Source of the DNA: Balaenoptera acutorostrata
Lineage: Eukaryota > Chordata > Mammalia > Artiodactyla > Balaenopteridae
Direction of reading: 5' to 3'
Assembly: GCF_949987535.1 (NCBI RefSeq)
Contig: NC_080069.1
Span: forward strand, 40,847,269-40,911,268
Length of the DNA: 64,000 bases
Under the pieces are notes generated by a model that did no database searches, was not told where the DNA came from, and was given only the letters and a program-made list of their open reading frames with translations. Every line of letters begins with the position of its first letter. Positions within the stretch are counted from its first letter, which is position 1. Below are positions 11,246 through 23,034 of the stretch, in pieces. Position numbers and translations under genes: made by a program.

Positions 11246-12190
11246 CAATTTCTTCTAAAGGTAAGGAAGCCTGTTTGAGGTTGTTAATCACAATACCTCA
11301 GAAGTGTTGTTCCTAGCCAAGCAATTAGGCATCCTCAAGGGTGAACTAAAAAAGTGTATTTGAGGGAGAAAATGAGACAGGGTCTACAAAACAGCAGGCA
11401 GGGCTCTGGAAAACTTGACTTCAGGTTTGGAATTTAACTGATTACTGATTATAAACACACAAATAATAAGAATATATAAACGTTGTCTGGTAAAGGTGTG
11501 GATCTTTAATAATCCAAATAATCCACTGGCCAAGGCATCAGTGGTTTAACTTTTGTTCTTTAATCCTGTTTCTTTGAGTGGGATACACACTTCAATCCCA
11601 CAGCAACAACACATGTTCGTACTTGGATTTTTAGACGAGTTGTTTTCCCCCTTTACACAGCTTTGAATTCCCCAAGTCTCTGCTGAGTTTCAACTGGATT
11701 GTATTTTTTTTGACTCAAGGAAAATATACCTGAGCCAGTAAGAGGGGTTTTCATGGGCAAAGTTCCTGAGGAGTTTGATTTGAGGACAGTCTGCTGGCAA
11801 ACTCTACATTCCTGAAGCTTCCATCAGGTATGCTGCCCAGAAGCCTTCTGTGCCTCTCAGAGGAGATGGAGGGGAAACGGTCAGACAGCGGGAAACACGG
11901 CTGTGACTCTGAGAAATGCAAATGTGGGAGGACTGCTCTGATGGCCAGGAAGAGACAGGCTGCCGGATCCCTGTGAAACCACCCTTCTTTTGTCCTCCTT
12001 CACCTTTTAGGAAACACTGGTTAACAGAGAGACTGAGAGGATGTGACATTTTCTATTTGGCTACTTCTGCTCCTGGGTCATCATGATTCTCAAAGCTGCC
12101 CCAACCCTAGGCCACGATTCACAACATTTCCTTTATGGTAGGTTTCTTAGGTCTGATCTGTTAGAAATCCTGGTGATTCCTGTGCTGTCT
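11246..12190. other. Intergenic DNA just downstream of NTRK2
   Basis: No exon or recognisable repeat. It lies within about 1.3 kb of the inferred NTRK2 polyadenylation site, so it could include termination-zone sequence, but no specific signal was identified. Confidence 0.4.
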
Positions 12191-12194
12191 CACA

Positions 12195-12375
12195 TGGTAG
12201 TCATGAGCTCCGTGTGGCTATTTAAATGTAAACTAATTGAAATTAAATCACATTTAAAATTCAGCTCTTAGTCCCACTGGCCGCAGGTCAAGTGCCTACT
12301 GGCCATATTGGACAGTGCAGATAAAACATTTCTATCATTGTAGAAAGTTCTACTGGACAGTGAAGTTCTAGTTAT
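12195..12375. mobile_element. Non-autonomous DNA transposon relic (hAT-like MER)
   Basis: 'gctccgtgtggctatttaaa', 'actggccgcaggtcaagtgc ctactggccatattggacag tgcag' resembles a familiar mammalian MER DNA transposon with 'cacatgtggctagtggctac catattggacagcgcag' words. The exact family was not resolved. Confidence 0.5.
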
Positions 12376-12583
12376 CCAAGATAGAAGGTGAAAATGTCAG
12401 GTTATGGAGGGATCAGCCAGGGAACTTGTACTCTCATTGCTTCAACTGATGAACATGGCAGGCACCTGCAGTGACCTTATCTAAAATACATACATATGGA
12501 CAGACAGACAAAGAGCACACCATGCCTTGTGAAAATTCTAGTAATCATCATGTCACTTTTAGTGTCTCTTTTAGAGGATGTTA

Positions 12584-12589
12584 TTTATT
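12584..12589 (-). promoter_or_regulatory. NTRK2: Candidate distal polyadenylation signal AATAAA
   Basis: TTTATT on the plus strand is AATAAA in the NTRK2 sense. It lies 19 nt downstream of a second identical hexamer. Cleavage would be expected near 12560-12575. No strong GU-rich downstream element is evident. Confidence 0.45.
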
Positions 12590-12602
12590 TTAAGACATCA
12601 TT

Positions 12603-12608
12603 TTTATT
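12603..12608 (-). promoter_or_regulatory. NTRK2: Candidate distal polyadenylation signal AATAAA
   Basis: AATAAA in the NTRK2 sense within 'tatttaataaaaatg'. Cleavage 10-30 nt downstream would fall at about 12575-12593. It is paired with the hexamer at 12584-12589. Confidence 0.5.
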
Positions 12609-12680
12609 AAATACACTGTAGTACAAGAGACTTTCCATGTCAGGTTGAGAGAAGCTGGTCACATGATTTACAAACAAAAC

Positions 12681-12696
12681 TTTTTTTTTTTTTTTT
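12681..12696 (-). repeat. A16 tract in the NTRK2 3' UTR
   Basis: Sixteen T on the plus strand is A16 in the transcript, about 75 nt upstream of the inferred polyadenylation signals. A second A14 tract lies at 13124-13137. Both are likely internal oligo-dT priming sites. Confidence 0.85.
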
Positions 12697-13534
12697 AACA
12701 CTGATATTCTGGTGTCACTTTGAAATCAGCCAAGATGCAGTGGGTCTTAATAAAGCAATGGACCTCCAAACAGTTTGCAAAACAAGAACCAGTAAGCATC
12801 AGCACAGAGACGTCACATTAAAAGGAAAATAAAGCAAATGAGAAGGAAGTTTCAAATACCAGGTCACAATTAAAGGGGCAATATATCTTCAGAGAGATAT
12901 TGAAATGTGTTTGTGGATACGGCCCGGATATATACAAACATCTCTCCATGTACAGAAGCAAATGCAGAGACTGTCCACACCTCTAGGCAGATTTGTTAGT
13001 GATGGATAATGATTAATGAACGCAGGGAGCAATATTTCACCATAATTTGGTCATTTATCAAGGGATTATATATTCAAAATCCACATTTAATTCAAAGACC
13101 TTGTATTTAAACATTTCCAGTGGTTTTTTTTTTTTTTAATTTTTAAAGCAATAGGAAGATATACAACTTGCAAAATGTAGGCCTTTACATTTCATTTTCT
13201 ACAAATTTTTTCCAGTTCAAACCTGTGGCAATTAGCAGCTTTAGTTATGCTTGCTCCAGAATGTTGGACATTCGGCCAACCTTCACTCAGGATCATTTTC
13301 GTTAATGTACAGACCAAAGAAATAACACAAACACAGACCTGGCCTAGAATGCATAGACTAAAAAAAATGACATCCCATGTTTTCCCATTGTGTCTCCTGA
13401 GACGTATGTTAAGATGGCAGAAGAGTTGCTTGGTTGCTCTTGTGAAATTCACAGTGTTTTGCCTGCAACACATATACACATATATATATATATATTTTTT
13501 GCTTCGCTTTGTGTCTGTGATGAATGGAGCAAAG

Positions 13535-13597
13535 AAATATATATATAAATAAATAAATACATAAATAAAGGTAAAAGAAAAAAAAGGAAATAAATAC
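13535..13597 (-). promoter_or_regulatory. NTRK2: AU-rich element (ARE) in the NTRK2 3' UTR
   Basis: In the transcript sense the segment reads 'TTTATTTATGTATTTATTTA' followed by 'TTTATATATATATTTC', with several overlapping ATTTA pentamers and a further GTATTTATTT at the other edge. Overlapping AUUUA in a U-rich context is the class II ARE pattern bound by HuR/ELAV-, TTP- and AUF1-type proteins. The element is seen in the sequence, while regulation of TrkB mRNA through it is inferred. It could also simply be an AT-rich simple repeat. Confidence 0.55.
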
Positions 13598-15029
13598 AAA
13601 AACTAAGGATATTCGAGAACCTTTGACTTATAGCAGCAGTGATTCATTCCAGCCCTGACAAACAAGAAAATACCCCTTCATATGGGACAATTCAACTCCC
13701 ATATTTTGCTACAAATCCCTCCCACCACAAATTCTTTAGAATATCATCTGCTGTCTCAACCTCGGAGTCTCAGCATCCCACCATTACGAATTGTGAAGAA
13801 ACTGATTTAACTGCTCACTTAGCCATCTGAGTAGTTGGGTCACTGGCCATCCCCCTCGTGAGATTTTCTGTAGCAGTGATATAGGGCCAAACCGAAGCTC
13901 ATCATTGGGAACAAAAGTCCTCAAATGGGAAAAAAAGAAAAGAAAGAGCAAGAGAATTGAGACTATGTGTGTCTGCAGTCATTTATTTAATTAGATACAC
14001 AATTTAATGTTATTGGCATTATAGAAGGTCCAATTTACAAAAGGGTGAGTTTAAAATAAAGAAGTCTATTCCTGACCAGGGGATCCTGTTGTCATGGCTC
14101 TTTGCAAAGGCCAGCATTTTAAACTGCTGCCTCTTGCATTCCGCTAGGATGTGGGAATTCCTAAGAGTCACTCGCCTCGCAGTGGAGTCTTGGATTCTCA
14201 CCTTTGGCCTTCAAGACACTGGGCTCCCAACACTCCAGTTCTCTTCTGGAATGCTTAGACTCTGAACACAAGTGTAAAGGGGTCACAGTGGGACAGGTGA
14301 GCATAATACAAATAAATGTGCAAAATGATTTAAAAAAAATCAGTTTTCCTTTTCTGGACCTTTACATAAGGAGATATATTTCCAGCTGCATTTTCCTTTG
14401 CAGGGAGCCAGAGGAAGGACTCAATGTAGTGGGATGGTTTTGATTTAGTTGTTTTGGGAAGCACATTTTCTTAAATATGTCTTCCACCCATGCAGTATTG
14501 CAGAGAGTCGAAAAGTGTGATGGGGTCCTACCCACATGGAGAAAGGAAGCACGAACAGCAACATGACATTAAAAAAGTTTTGGTTATTTAGCAGATTTTA
14601 AGCAAATTATTCATACTGCACCCTACTTATAATTATCTCTATTACTGTGTACCTATAAATTTATACATAAGCTCACAAACACACTATGCATGTGTGTTTG
14701 TCTATGTATAAATCAAGTATTTATAACACACATATAAATACATGGAAATACCACAGGGAGCGCTGATGTGAACACATAATATGAATTCTGATATAGTCTT
14801 TTATAGCATAGTTCAAAATGTCTTCTAAATAAGCCTGATTATGACATTGGTTCATTGTACAAGGATTTCGCTGAAGCTATGAGCATGATTATATGTCATG
14901 AGATCTCAGCTGCTTGCATCTCACATATTTCATTTTGCTCTTCTAACTTTATATCCTGCTTCATGAATTGGTTAGCGTGCTTTCTCTCCTGGACTGCTTG
15001 TGTATATATTAGGGTCTCTAGTGGACCAA

Positions 15030-15200
15030 ATCATGAACTTCAGAGTCAGAGTACTTAGATTCAGTCCCAGAGTTGCCTGGAGAGTACTAGCATGCCATTT
15101 AACTTCTCCAACTCTCAATTTCCTCACCTCTAAAAAATGGGAATAATTTGCCGACATATGTGAAAAGTGTTTGGAAAACTATTAAACAATGTATAAATGG
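15030..15200 (+). repeat. MIR SINE within the 3' UTR
   Basis: 'gatttcagtcccagagttgc'-like text at about 15057-15077, 'aacttctccaactctcaatt tcctcacctctaaaaaatgg gaataat' and 'tgtttggaaaactattaaac aatgtataa' follow the MIR order in the plus sense. It therefore sits antisense in the NTRK2 transcript. Confidence 0.75.
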
Positions 15201-18166
15201 AAGCAACTGTCAGGATGAGGTCAGGCTAGAGAATTAGGTTTGTCACCACTCCCGTTGTAGTTTTTAACGAATTTGATGGCAGGCCCTATTCTGTGATCTT
15301 TACACTGCAGAATGAGGATGCCCCTTTTCTAAAAATTACAAGAGCATGAGAAGAGGGGATTGTGGAGGAACAGGGACGGAGACTTGAAGATAGTCTGTGG
15401 TTCATTCGGCTACTTTAAAAGCAATCTGGGATTCTTTCAATGCGAGACGTCTCTGTGATCAGTACATACTCTTGAGACAACAGAGGGAAAAAATGAATAA
15501 TAATCAGCAATATAAATAACTATAAAACTTTGCACTTGCATAGAACCTTTCATTTCAAGACCTTGAGGGACTTGTCAGAAGGTAAAGATAAATTTTTTTT
15601 TTCTTTTTTCCTTCAGAGGAAAACACAACACTGGAAGGGGAAGGGAATGCTCCCATCCTCTCATCTGCTTTAAACAAATCCTTGCTCTAAAACTGCACAG
15701 CCCTCCTTGAATTTGATCCCTTAGAGTATTACCTCCTTTGCTCTCTGTTAAAATAAAACAAGTAACTTGCATCTTCTTCCCCCAGAGCAGCTGGCCAGTC
15801 ACACAGAATAACAAACCTGTGTAGGTTTTCAGGTCATCACTGATGGAATCTAGAAAAGTTTTGTACAAATCTGCCTCTTCTTACTGCTTCACAGGGTGCC
15901 ACAGTGTTTTAACAGTACCATGGGCCCTTAATAGGATATATACGTGCAGGTATATATCATGGAGATATGGCTTTCGTTATATTATTATGTGTGTTCTGGA
16001 GGGTTTTTGGTCACCAACAAAGAGAACAATTCAACTCCCATGTCTCGTAGGCAGCGCAGAACCTGAAAGGACTATGTGGATCGCCTTGTCTAACCCCCTT
16101 CACTTGACAGCAGATGCTACTGGATTTCCTTTTGTTCTCTGTTAATGGACACTTTCGATTCTTTGAGAACTGGCTTTCAACGTCTAGAATGGAAAATAAG
16201 GTGCTTCAGTAACTAAGGGCACAAGCAAAACTTAAACAGAGCAATTGCACCTTCAGAAACAAATATGAAATAAAATGACTTAAGTTGAATTCAAATCACT
16301 CCCTTTCAATCTGGCTCGTGTTATAAAGATGTCGAGTTAGCAAAATTCCCCTCACAGAGGGTAGCAAGTTTTCTTGAGGAACAGAAAAATTTTTCTTCCT
16401 TGGTATAACTGATCACCCAGATAACTGTAAATTTCTATTTAAATTTACAACCTCTTTTCGCAAAACCCGTGGCTATGCCCAGAAGCACACCTCCAAAGCT
16501 TGGCCTGGGCACAGCGTCCCATGGGTATGCTGTGCCTAAGTTTTTATTTTTACTTTCTTCTAAAATGCAGTGAAAAAAACAAAACAGCATATTGACAATG
16601 GAGTACATTTAGAATGAAACCACTCTCCCAACCAGAGCCCAGAGCAAGGTCTCGGCCTTTGTACACTGAACATCAATGCCTGTGATACCCCCAGGGTGGG
16701 TGAGGTCTCCTGTCCCTTGGGGGTTGATTTTGCCCTTCCCACAGGGCCACAGTGGGTGCGACATGGTTGAGGATATCCAGGATCCAGGGTCCATATTTGT
16801 TAAAACCCATCGCCACCATACGACCCAGAGACATTTATACTCAGCTGATGAATTCCATTAGCTTCCCCTAATTATATAAGTTATACCTTTTATGGATCTG
16901 CTCTACATATCTGGGGCACGACGTCTGGAGCGGTAGTTTCTGCACACAAGATATTTTTATCGACAAAGACCATGCACAATTTTGCTTGCACAGTTAAAAG
17001 GACGGGTGGGGTGGAGGCTAGGGGTTGGAAGGAATTGCTATCTGAAAAGTTCAACGTAAGAGAAACTTGCCTCCACATTTAGAGCTTGTCCTGTCTTTTC
17101 CAAGTCCTTGGCTTTCCCACCTGACCCTGAAATGATCGCTGGACAAGAATCCACCTACTTTCAACTGAACTCGACACAGGCTCAGTGGATAACACTTGGA
17201 AAAACAAACCAGTGCCATCACCGTGGCCTACAAAGACAAGACTGTCGGAACGTGTGATGTGTCATCTTGCCTCCCGGAAGCCATCTTTTCTCTGTACTAC
17301 ACTCTAGTGTTTCCAGTGATGGGAAAAGAATAGTCCATGGCACAGGGTTCAACAGTCTTTTTACTCCTCAGAAATGTCCTCGGGGGAAGGTGCCGAATAC
17401 ATTCTTCCCAGCTAACAGTCGCTGGGTTTTCTTAAGTTGGGACTGACGCCAGCCGATCCCAATGGTTGTCTTTGTTCTTCCCATACTGCGGTTTATAATA
17501 AATCTTCTTTCTCTCTGGTTTTAATCTCCCATAGATAAAGGTTTCCCAGATTGAACACAAGTTTTCCTTTTTCATACACAGGCTTAAGCCATCCCAAACA
17601 ATAAGAACAGTAATACTAATAAATAAATAGAAGTGAATCCATAGAAACTCTCGATGTCTGTACAGCAGAAGTGACAAAGTTTAAGTCAAATATTTGTTTT
17701 CCCTTTTTTTCATCCACATCAAAGGCAGGAATACAACAAGGCATTGTTAGTTGTGGTGGGCAAACCGGAGTGTCTGCTGATATAACAAATTAGGTTTCTT
17801 AAGGCCTTTGTCTATGCAGAGTTAATAGTAATGCAGAAGCCAGATTGATTAAAAAAGAAAGGGTGAGGATTGTGAAGCAGGGAAGACAAAAAACAAAGGA
17901 AAGAAAAACAAACCAAAAAAACTAGGGGATAAACCAAGGGAGATGGAAAGAGAGAAAGAGATAATGCCAAAAAGAAGTCCATACTGTGTCTACGGATGGA
18001 GAAGTACACATTGCTTCCCTCGGAAAGCTTCTCGGTGTCTTTGTAGTTAATACTGTCAGAGTGAAGAACAGCAGATTGATGGCATCCAGCGGCAGTTAAA
18101 AGACGTTCATCCTCTCGGCCCAACTGAGGAGATGCTTTGGGAAGGATCGGTCTGGGGGAAAGGGCC

Positions 18167-18352
18167 CTAGCCTAGTATATCCAGGTAGACCGGAGATGCC
18201 TTGGCCAAGTTCTGAAGGAGGGTGTGGATGCCCTTGATGTTCTTCCTCATGTGGGGCTCTCGCTGCCAGCACCCCAGCATCAGCTCATAGACTTCCTGGG
18301 GGCATGTTCGCGGTCGCTGCAAGACTCGGCCTTGAGTGATGCATTCTATCAC
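18167..18352 (-). CDS. NTRK2: NTRK2 (TrkB) last coding exon: end of kinase C-lobe and C-terminal tail
   Basis: This exon encodes 61 residues and a TAG stop at 18167-18169. It begins [18 protein letters not shown] and ends [13 protein letters not shown]. The sequence carries the kinase subdomain XI motif CWQREPHMR, whose Arg stabilises the C-lobe, and the short C-terminal tail with the Tyr of PVYLDILG, the known PLC-gamma docking site of TrkB. TrkA and TrkC differ at several positions in this segment (for example the TrkB-type [19 protein letters not shown]), so the paralogue call is firm. The acceptor reads cctgtccag|GTG, with a pyrimidine-rich stretch before it, and the intron is phase 0. 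The frame is intact. The product is a plasma-membrane receptor for BDNF and NT-4, and this exon lies in its cytoplasmic part. It belongs only to full-length, kinase-positive isoforms, because truncated TrkB forms end at exons further upstream. Confidence 0.97.
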   Translation of the reverse strand: MIECITQGRVLQRPRTCPQEVYELMLGCWQREPHMRKNIKGIHTLLQNLAKASPVYLDILG

Positions 18353-19423
<1,071 letters not shown>

Positions 19424-20007
19424 TCAGGAGAAAAGGTTTGGAAGGGAGATGTGGGGGACATTTTTTTCCCTTTCCTTTATTTGTATTTATTAATTTTAAT
19501 TGTTTATAAAACATAAGGGAAAGACGATTGGTTTATAATCTCAAGCAACAGAGACAGAGGGCAAAGAGTGGTCAAAGGTTTTTTCTCACATTTTTGCAAT
19601 TCTCTCTTTCTCAAAACTAGACAGGAGCAGAGATGGTGATTGGGTGGATATTCATCCTGTATAAAACACAGACACACCTACTTTCTGGTATGAGGAGGAC
19701 TTGATCTTGTAATTAACAAGATAACCTTGGTCAGGTTAATAAGTAGAGAGTTTTGCATCCAAAATGACCCACCAAGGGACTCTGCTTCCTTAACAAGGCC
19801 GGAGCTTCCTTCCACTTTAAAGTGTCAGGAGAGCACACAGAGCTGCCTTGAACATGCTTGCCACAACCCAGCAATGGGCAGGGCAGAAGTGATTATTTGC
19901 ATTTTACAGAGGGGCAACTGAGTTTCAGGTTGCTATGGACACAAAGAAGTCCAGTCTTTGGACTTTCATCTACTACAGGATACTTCAACTGAGCTTATTT
20001 ACAAAAC

Positions 20008-20017
20008 TAAATAAGTA
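20008..20017 (+). repeat. Target-site duplication, left copy, of the full-length L1
   Basis: TAAATAAGTA, repeated exactly at 27235-27244 after the poly-A tail. It defines the left edge of the L1 at 20018. Confidence 0.8.
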
Positions 20018-22081
20018 GGAGGAGCTTCAAGATGGCGGAAGAATAAGATGCGGAGATCAGCTTGCTCCCCACAAATACATCAGAAATACATCTACATGTG
20101 GAACAGCTCCTACAGAACACCTACTGAACGCTGGCAGAAGACCTCAGACCTCCCAAAAGGCAAAGAAACTCCCCATGTACCTGGGTAAGGCAAAAGTAAA
20201 AAGAAAAAACACAGACAAAAGAATAGGGACGGGACCTGCACCAGTGGGAGGGAGCCGTGAAGGAGGACAGGTTTCCACACACTAGGAAGCCCCTTCGTGG
20301 GCAGAGACTGCGGGTGGCGGAGGGGGGAAGCTTTGGAGCCATGGAGGAGAGCGCAGCAACAGGGGTGCGGAGGGCAAAGCAGAGAGATTCCCGCACAGAG
20401 GAGCAGTGCCGACCAGCACTCACCAGCCCGAGAGGCTTGTCTGCTCACCCACCAGGGCGGGCGGGGGCTGGGAGCTGAGGCTCGGGCTTCTGTGGGATCG
20501 CAGGGACAGGACTGGGGTTGGCGGTGTGAACACAGCCTGAAGGGGTTAGTGCACCACAGCTAGCCGGGAGGGAGTCCAGGTAAAAGTCTGGACCTGCCGA
20601 AGAGGCAAGAGACTTTTTCTTGTCTCTTTGTTTCCTGGTGCGCGAGGAGCGGGGATTAAGAGCACCGCTTAAAGGAGCTCCAGAGACGGGCACGAGCCGT
20701 GGCTAACAGCGCGGACCCCAGAGACGGGCATGAGACACTAAGTCTGCTGCTGCCGCCACCAAGAAGTCTGTGTGCAAGCACAGGTCACTATCCCCACCTC
20801 CCCTCCCGGGAGCCTGTGCAGCCTGCCACTGCCAGGGTCCCGTGATCCAGGGACAACTTCCCTGGGAGAATGCACGTCATGCCTCAGACTGGTGCAATGT
20901 CATGCTGGCCTCTGCCACTGCAGGCTCGCCCCACATCCGTACCCCTCCCTCCCCCCGGCCTGAGTGAGCCAGAGCCCCCGAAACAGCTGCTCCTTTAACC
21001 CCGTCCTGTGTGAGCGAAGAACAGATGCCCTCAAGTGAACTACACACAGAGGTGGGTCCAAATACAAAGCTGAACCCCGGGAGCTGTGTGAACAAAGAAG
21101 AGAAAGGGAAATCTCTCACAGCAGCCTCAGGAGCAGCGGATTAAATCTCCACAGTCAACCTGATGTACCCACATCTATGGAATACCTGAATAGACAATGA
21201 ACCATCCCAAATTGAGGAGGTGGACTGTGGGAGCAATTATATATATATATTTTCCCCTTTTTCTCTTTTTGTGAGTGTGTATGCGTATACTTCTGTGTGA
21301 GATTTTGTCTGTATAGCTTTGCTTTTACCATTTGTCCTAGGGTTCTGTGTGTCCGTTTTTTTTGTTTTTTAGTAAAGTTTTCAGTGCTTCTTATTATTGG
21401 TGGATTTGTTTTTTGGTTTGGCTGTTCTCTTCTTTCTTCCTTTTTTTAATTACTTAAAAATTTTTTTTAATAATTATTTTTTTGTTTTTTACTTTAATAA
21501 CTTTTTAATTTAACTTAATTTAATTTTATTTTATTTTATCTTCTTTTTTTCTTTCTTTCTTTTTTTCTCCTTTTTCTTCTGAGCCGTGTGAAGGACAGGC
21601 TCTTGGTGCTCCAGCCAGGCATCAGGGCTGTGCCTCTGAGGTGGGAGAGCCAAGTTCAGGACATTGGTCCACCAGAGACCTCCCAGCTCCATGTAATATC
21701 AAATGGTGAAAATCTCCCAGAGATCTCCATCTCAATGCCAAGAAGCAGCTCCACTCAACGACCAGAAAGCTACAGTGCTGGACACCCTATGCCAAACAAC
21801 TAGCAAGACAGGAACACAACCCCACCCATTAGCAGAGAGGCTGCGTAAAATCATAATAAGGTCACAGACACCCCAAAACACACCACCAGACGTCGACCTG
21901 CCCACCAGAAAGACAAGATCCAGCCTCATCCACCAGAACACAGGCACCAGTCCCAACCACCAGGAAGCCTACAAAACCCACTGAACCAACCTTAGCCACT
22001 GGGGGCAGACACCAAAAACAATGGGAACTACGAACATGCAGCCTGCAAAAAGGAGACCCCAAACCCAGTAAGTTAAGCAAA
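20018..22081 (+). promoter_or_regulatory. L1 5' UTR / internal promoter region
   Basis: The first 1.1 kb is GC- and CpG-rich relative to the surrounding intron, as expected for an L1 internal promoter. It is followed by a long T-rich segment (about 21340-21580) and a second block (21590-22081) of CCA/CACC-rich sequence. On the opposite strand the bases 20418-20423 (ACTCAC on plus) form CTG|GTGAGT, a strong splice-donor match. The promoter role is inferred from the L1 family. Antisense activity is documented for human L1 but not established for this lineage. Confidence 0.6.
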
Positions 22082-22976
22082 ATGAGAAGACAAAGAAACA
22101 CACAGCAGATGAAGGAGCAAGGCAAAAACCCACCAGACCTAACAAATGAAGAGGAAATACTCAGTCTACCTGAAAAAGAATTCAGAATAATGACAGTAAA
22201 GATGATCCACAATCTTGTAAATTGAATGGAGAAAATACAAGAAACGTTTAACAAGGACCTAGAAGAACTAAAGAGCAAACAAACAATCATGAACAACACA
22301 ATAAATGAAATTAAAAATTCTGTAGAAGGGATCAATAGCAGAATAACTGAGGCTGAAGAATGGATAAGTGACCTGGAAGATAAAATAGTGGAAATAACTA
22401 CTTCAGAGCAGAATAAAGGAAAAAAGAATGAAAAGAATTGAGGACAGTCTCAGAGACTTCTGGGACAATATTAAATGCACCAACATTTGAATTATAAGGG
22501 TCCCAGAAGAAGAAGAGAAAAAGAAAGGGACTGAGAAAATATTTGAAGAGATTATAGTTGAAAACTTCCCTAATATGGGAAAGGAAATAGTTAATCAAGT
22601 CCAGGAAGCACAGAGAGTCACATACAGGATAAATCTAAGGAGAAACACGCCAAGACACATATTAATCAAACTATCAAAAATTAAATACAAACAAAAAATA
22701 TTAAAAGCAGCAAGGGAAAAACAACAAATAACATACAAGTGAATCCCCATAAGGTTAACAGCTGATCTTTCAGCAGAAACTCTGCAAGCCAGAAGGGAGT
22801 GGCAGGACATATTTAAAGTGATGAAAGGGAAAAACCTACAACCAAGATTACTCTAACCAGCAAGGATGTCATTCAGATTTGACGGAGAAATTAAAAACTT
22901 TACAGACAAGTAAAAGCTAAGAGAATTCAGTACCACCAAACCAGCTTTACAACAAATGCTAAAGGAACTCCTCTAG
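22082..22976 (+). pseudogene. L1 ORF1 (ORF1p, nucleic-acid chaperone), disrupted
   Basis: The frame opens with ATG AGA AGA CAA at 22082 and has the normal end TAG at 22974-22976. It encodes an ORF1p-like order: an N-terminal region, a coiled-coil-like block with heptad-style Ile/Leu spacing (about 22226-22410), then the RRM/C-terminal part, recognisable as RVPEEEEK and later the AETLQARREWQDIFKVMK-type segment. Damage visible: in-frame TGA at 22223-22225, a frame change near the A-run around 22418-22424, and further stops in the downstream frame. The span of 895 bp is not a multiple of three. ORF1p normally forms trimers that coat L1 RNA. This copy cannot make it. Confidence 0.88.
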
Positions 22977-23034
22977 GCAGGAAACACAAGAGAAGGAAAT
23001 GACCTACAATAACAAACCCAAAACAATTAAGAAA

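Larger units (their letters stand above)
12570..18166 (-). other. NTRK2: NTRK2 3' UTR (inferred extent)
   Basis: This sequence immediately follows the TrkB stop codon on the minus strand and runs to two closely spaced AATAAA signals at 12603-12608 and 12584-12589. The full-length TrkB transcript is known to carry a long 3' UTR, and about 5.6 kb here fits that. The region has few transposons compared with its flanks (one MIR at about 15030-15195), as expected for a constrained UTR. It holds an AU-rich element near 13535-13597 and several A-tracts in the transcript sense, at 12681-12696 and 13124-13137. Other AATAAA-type signals could give shorter forms. The 3' boundary is an inference from signals, not from transcript data. 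Confidence 0.6.

Noticed and set aside
13481..13495. (TA)n run as a TATA box
   Set aside because: It lies within the inferred 3' UTR and an AT-rich simple repeat, with no promoter context.
20110..20448. 112-codon minus-strand open frame in the L1 5' UTR as an L1 antisense peptide
   Set aside because: The known L1 antisense ORF is a primate feature. This frame shows no support beyond being open in GC-rich sequence.
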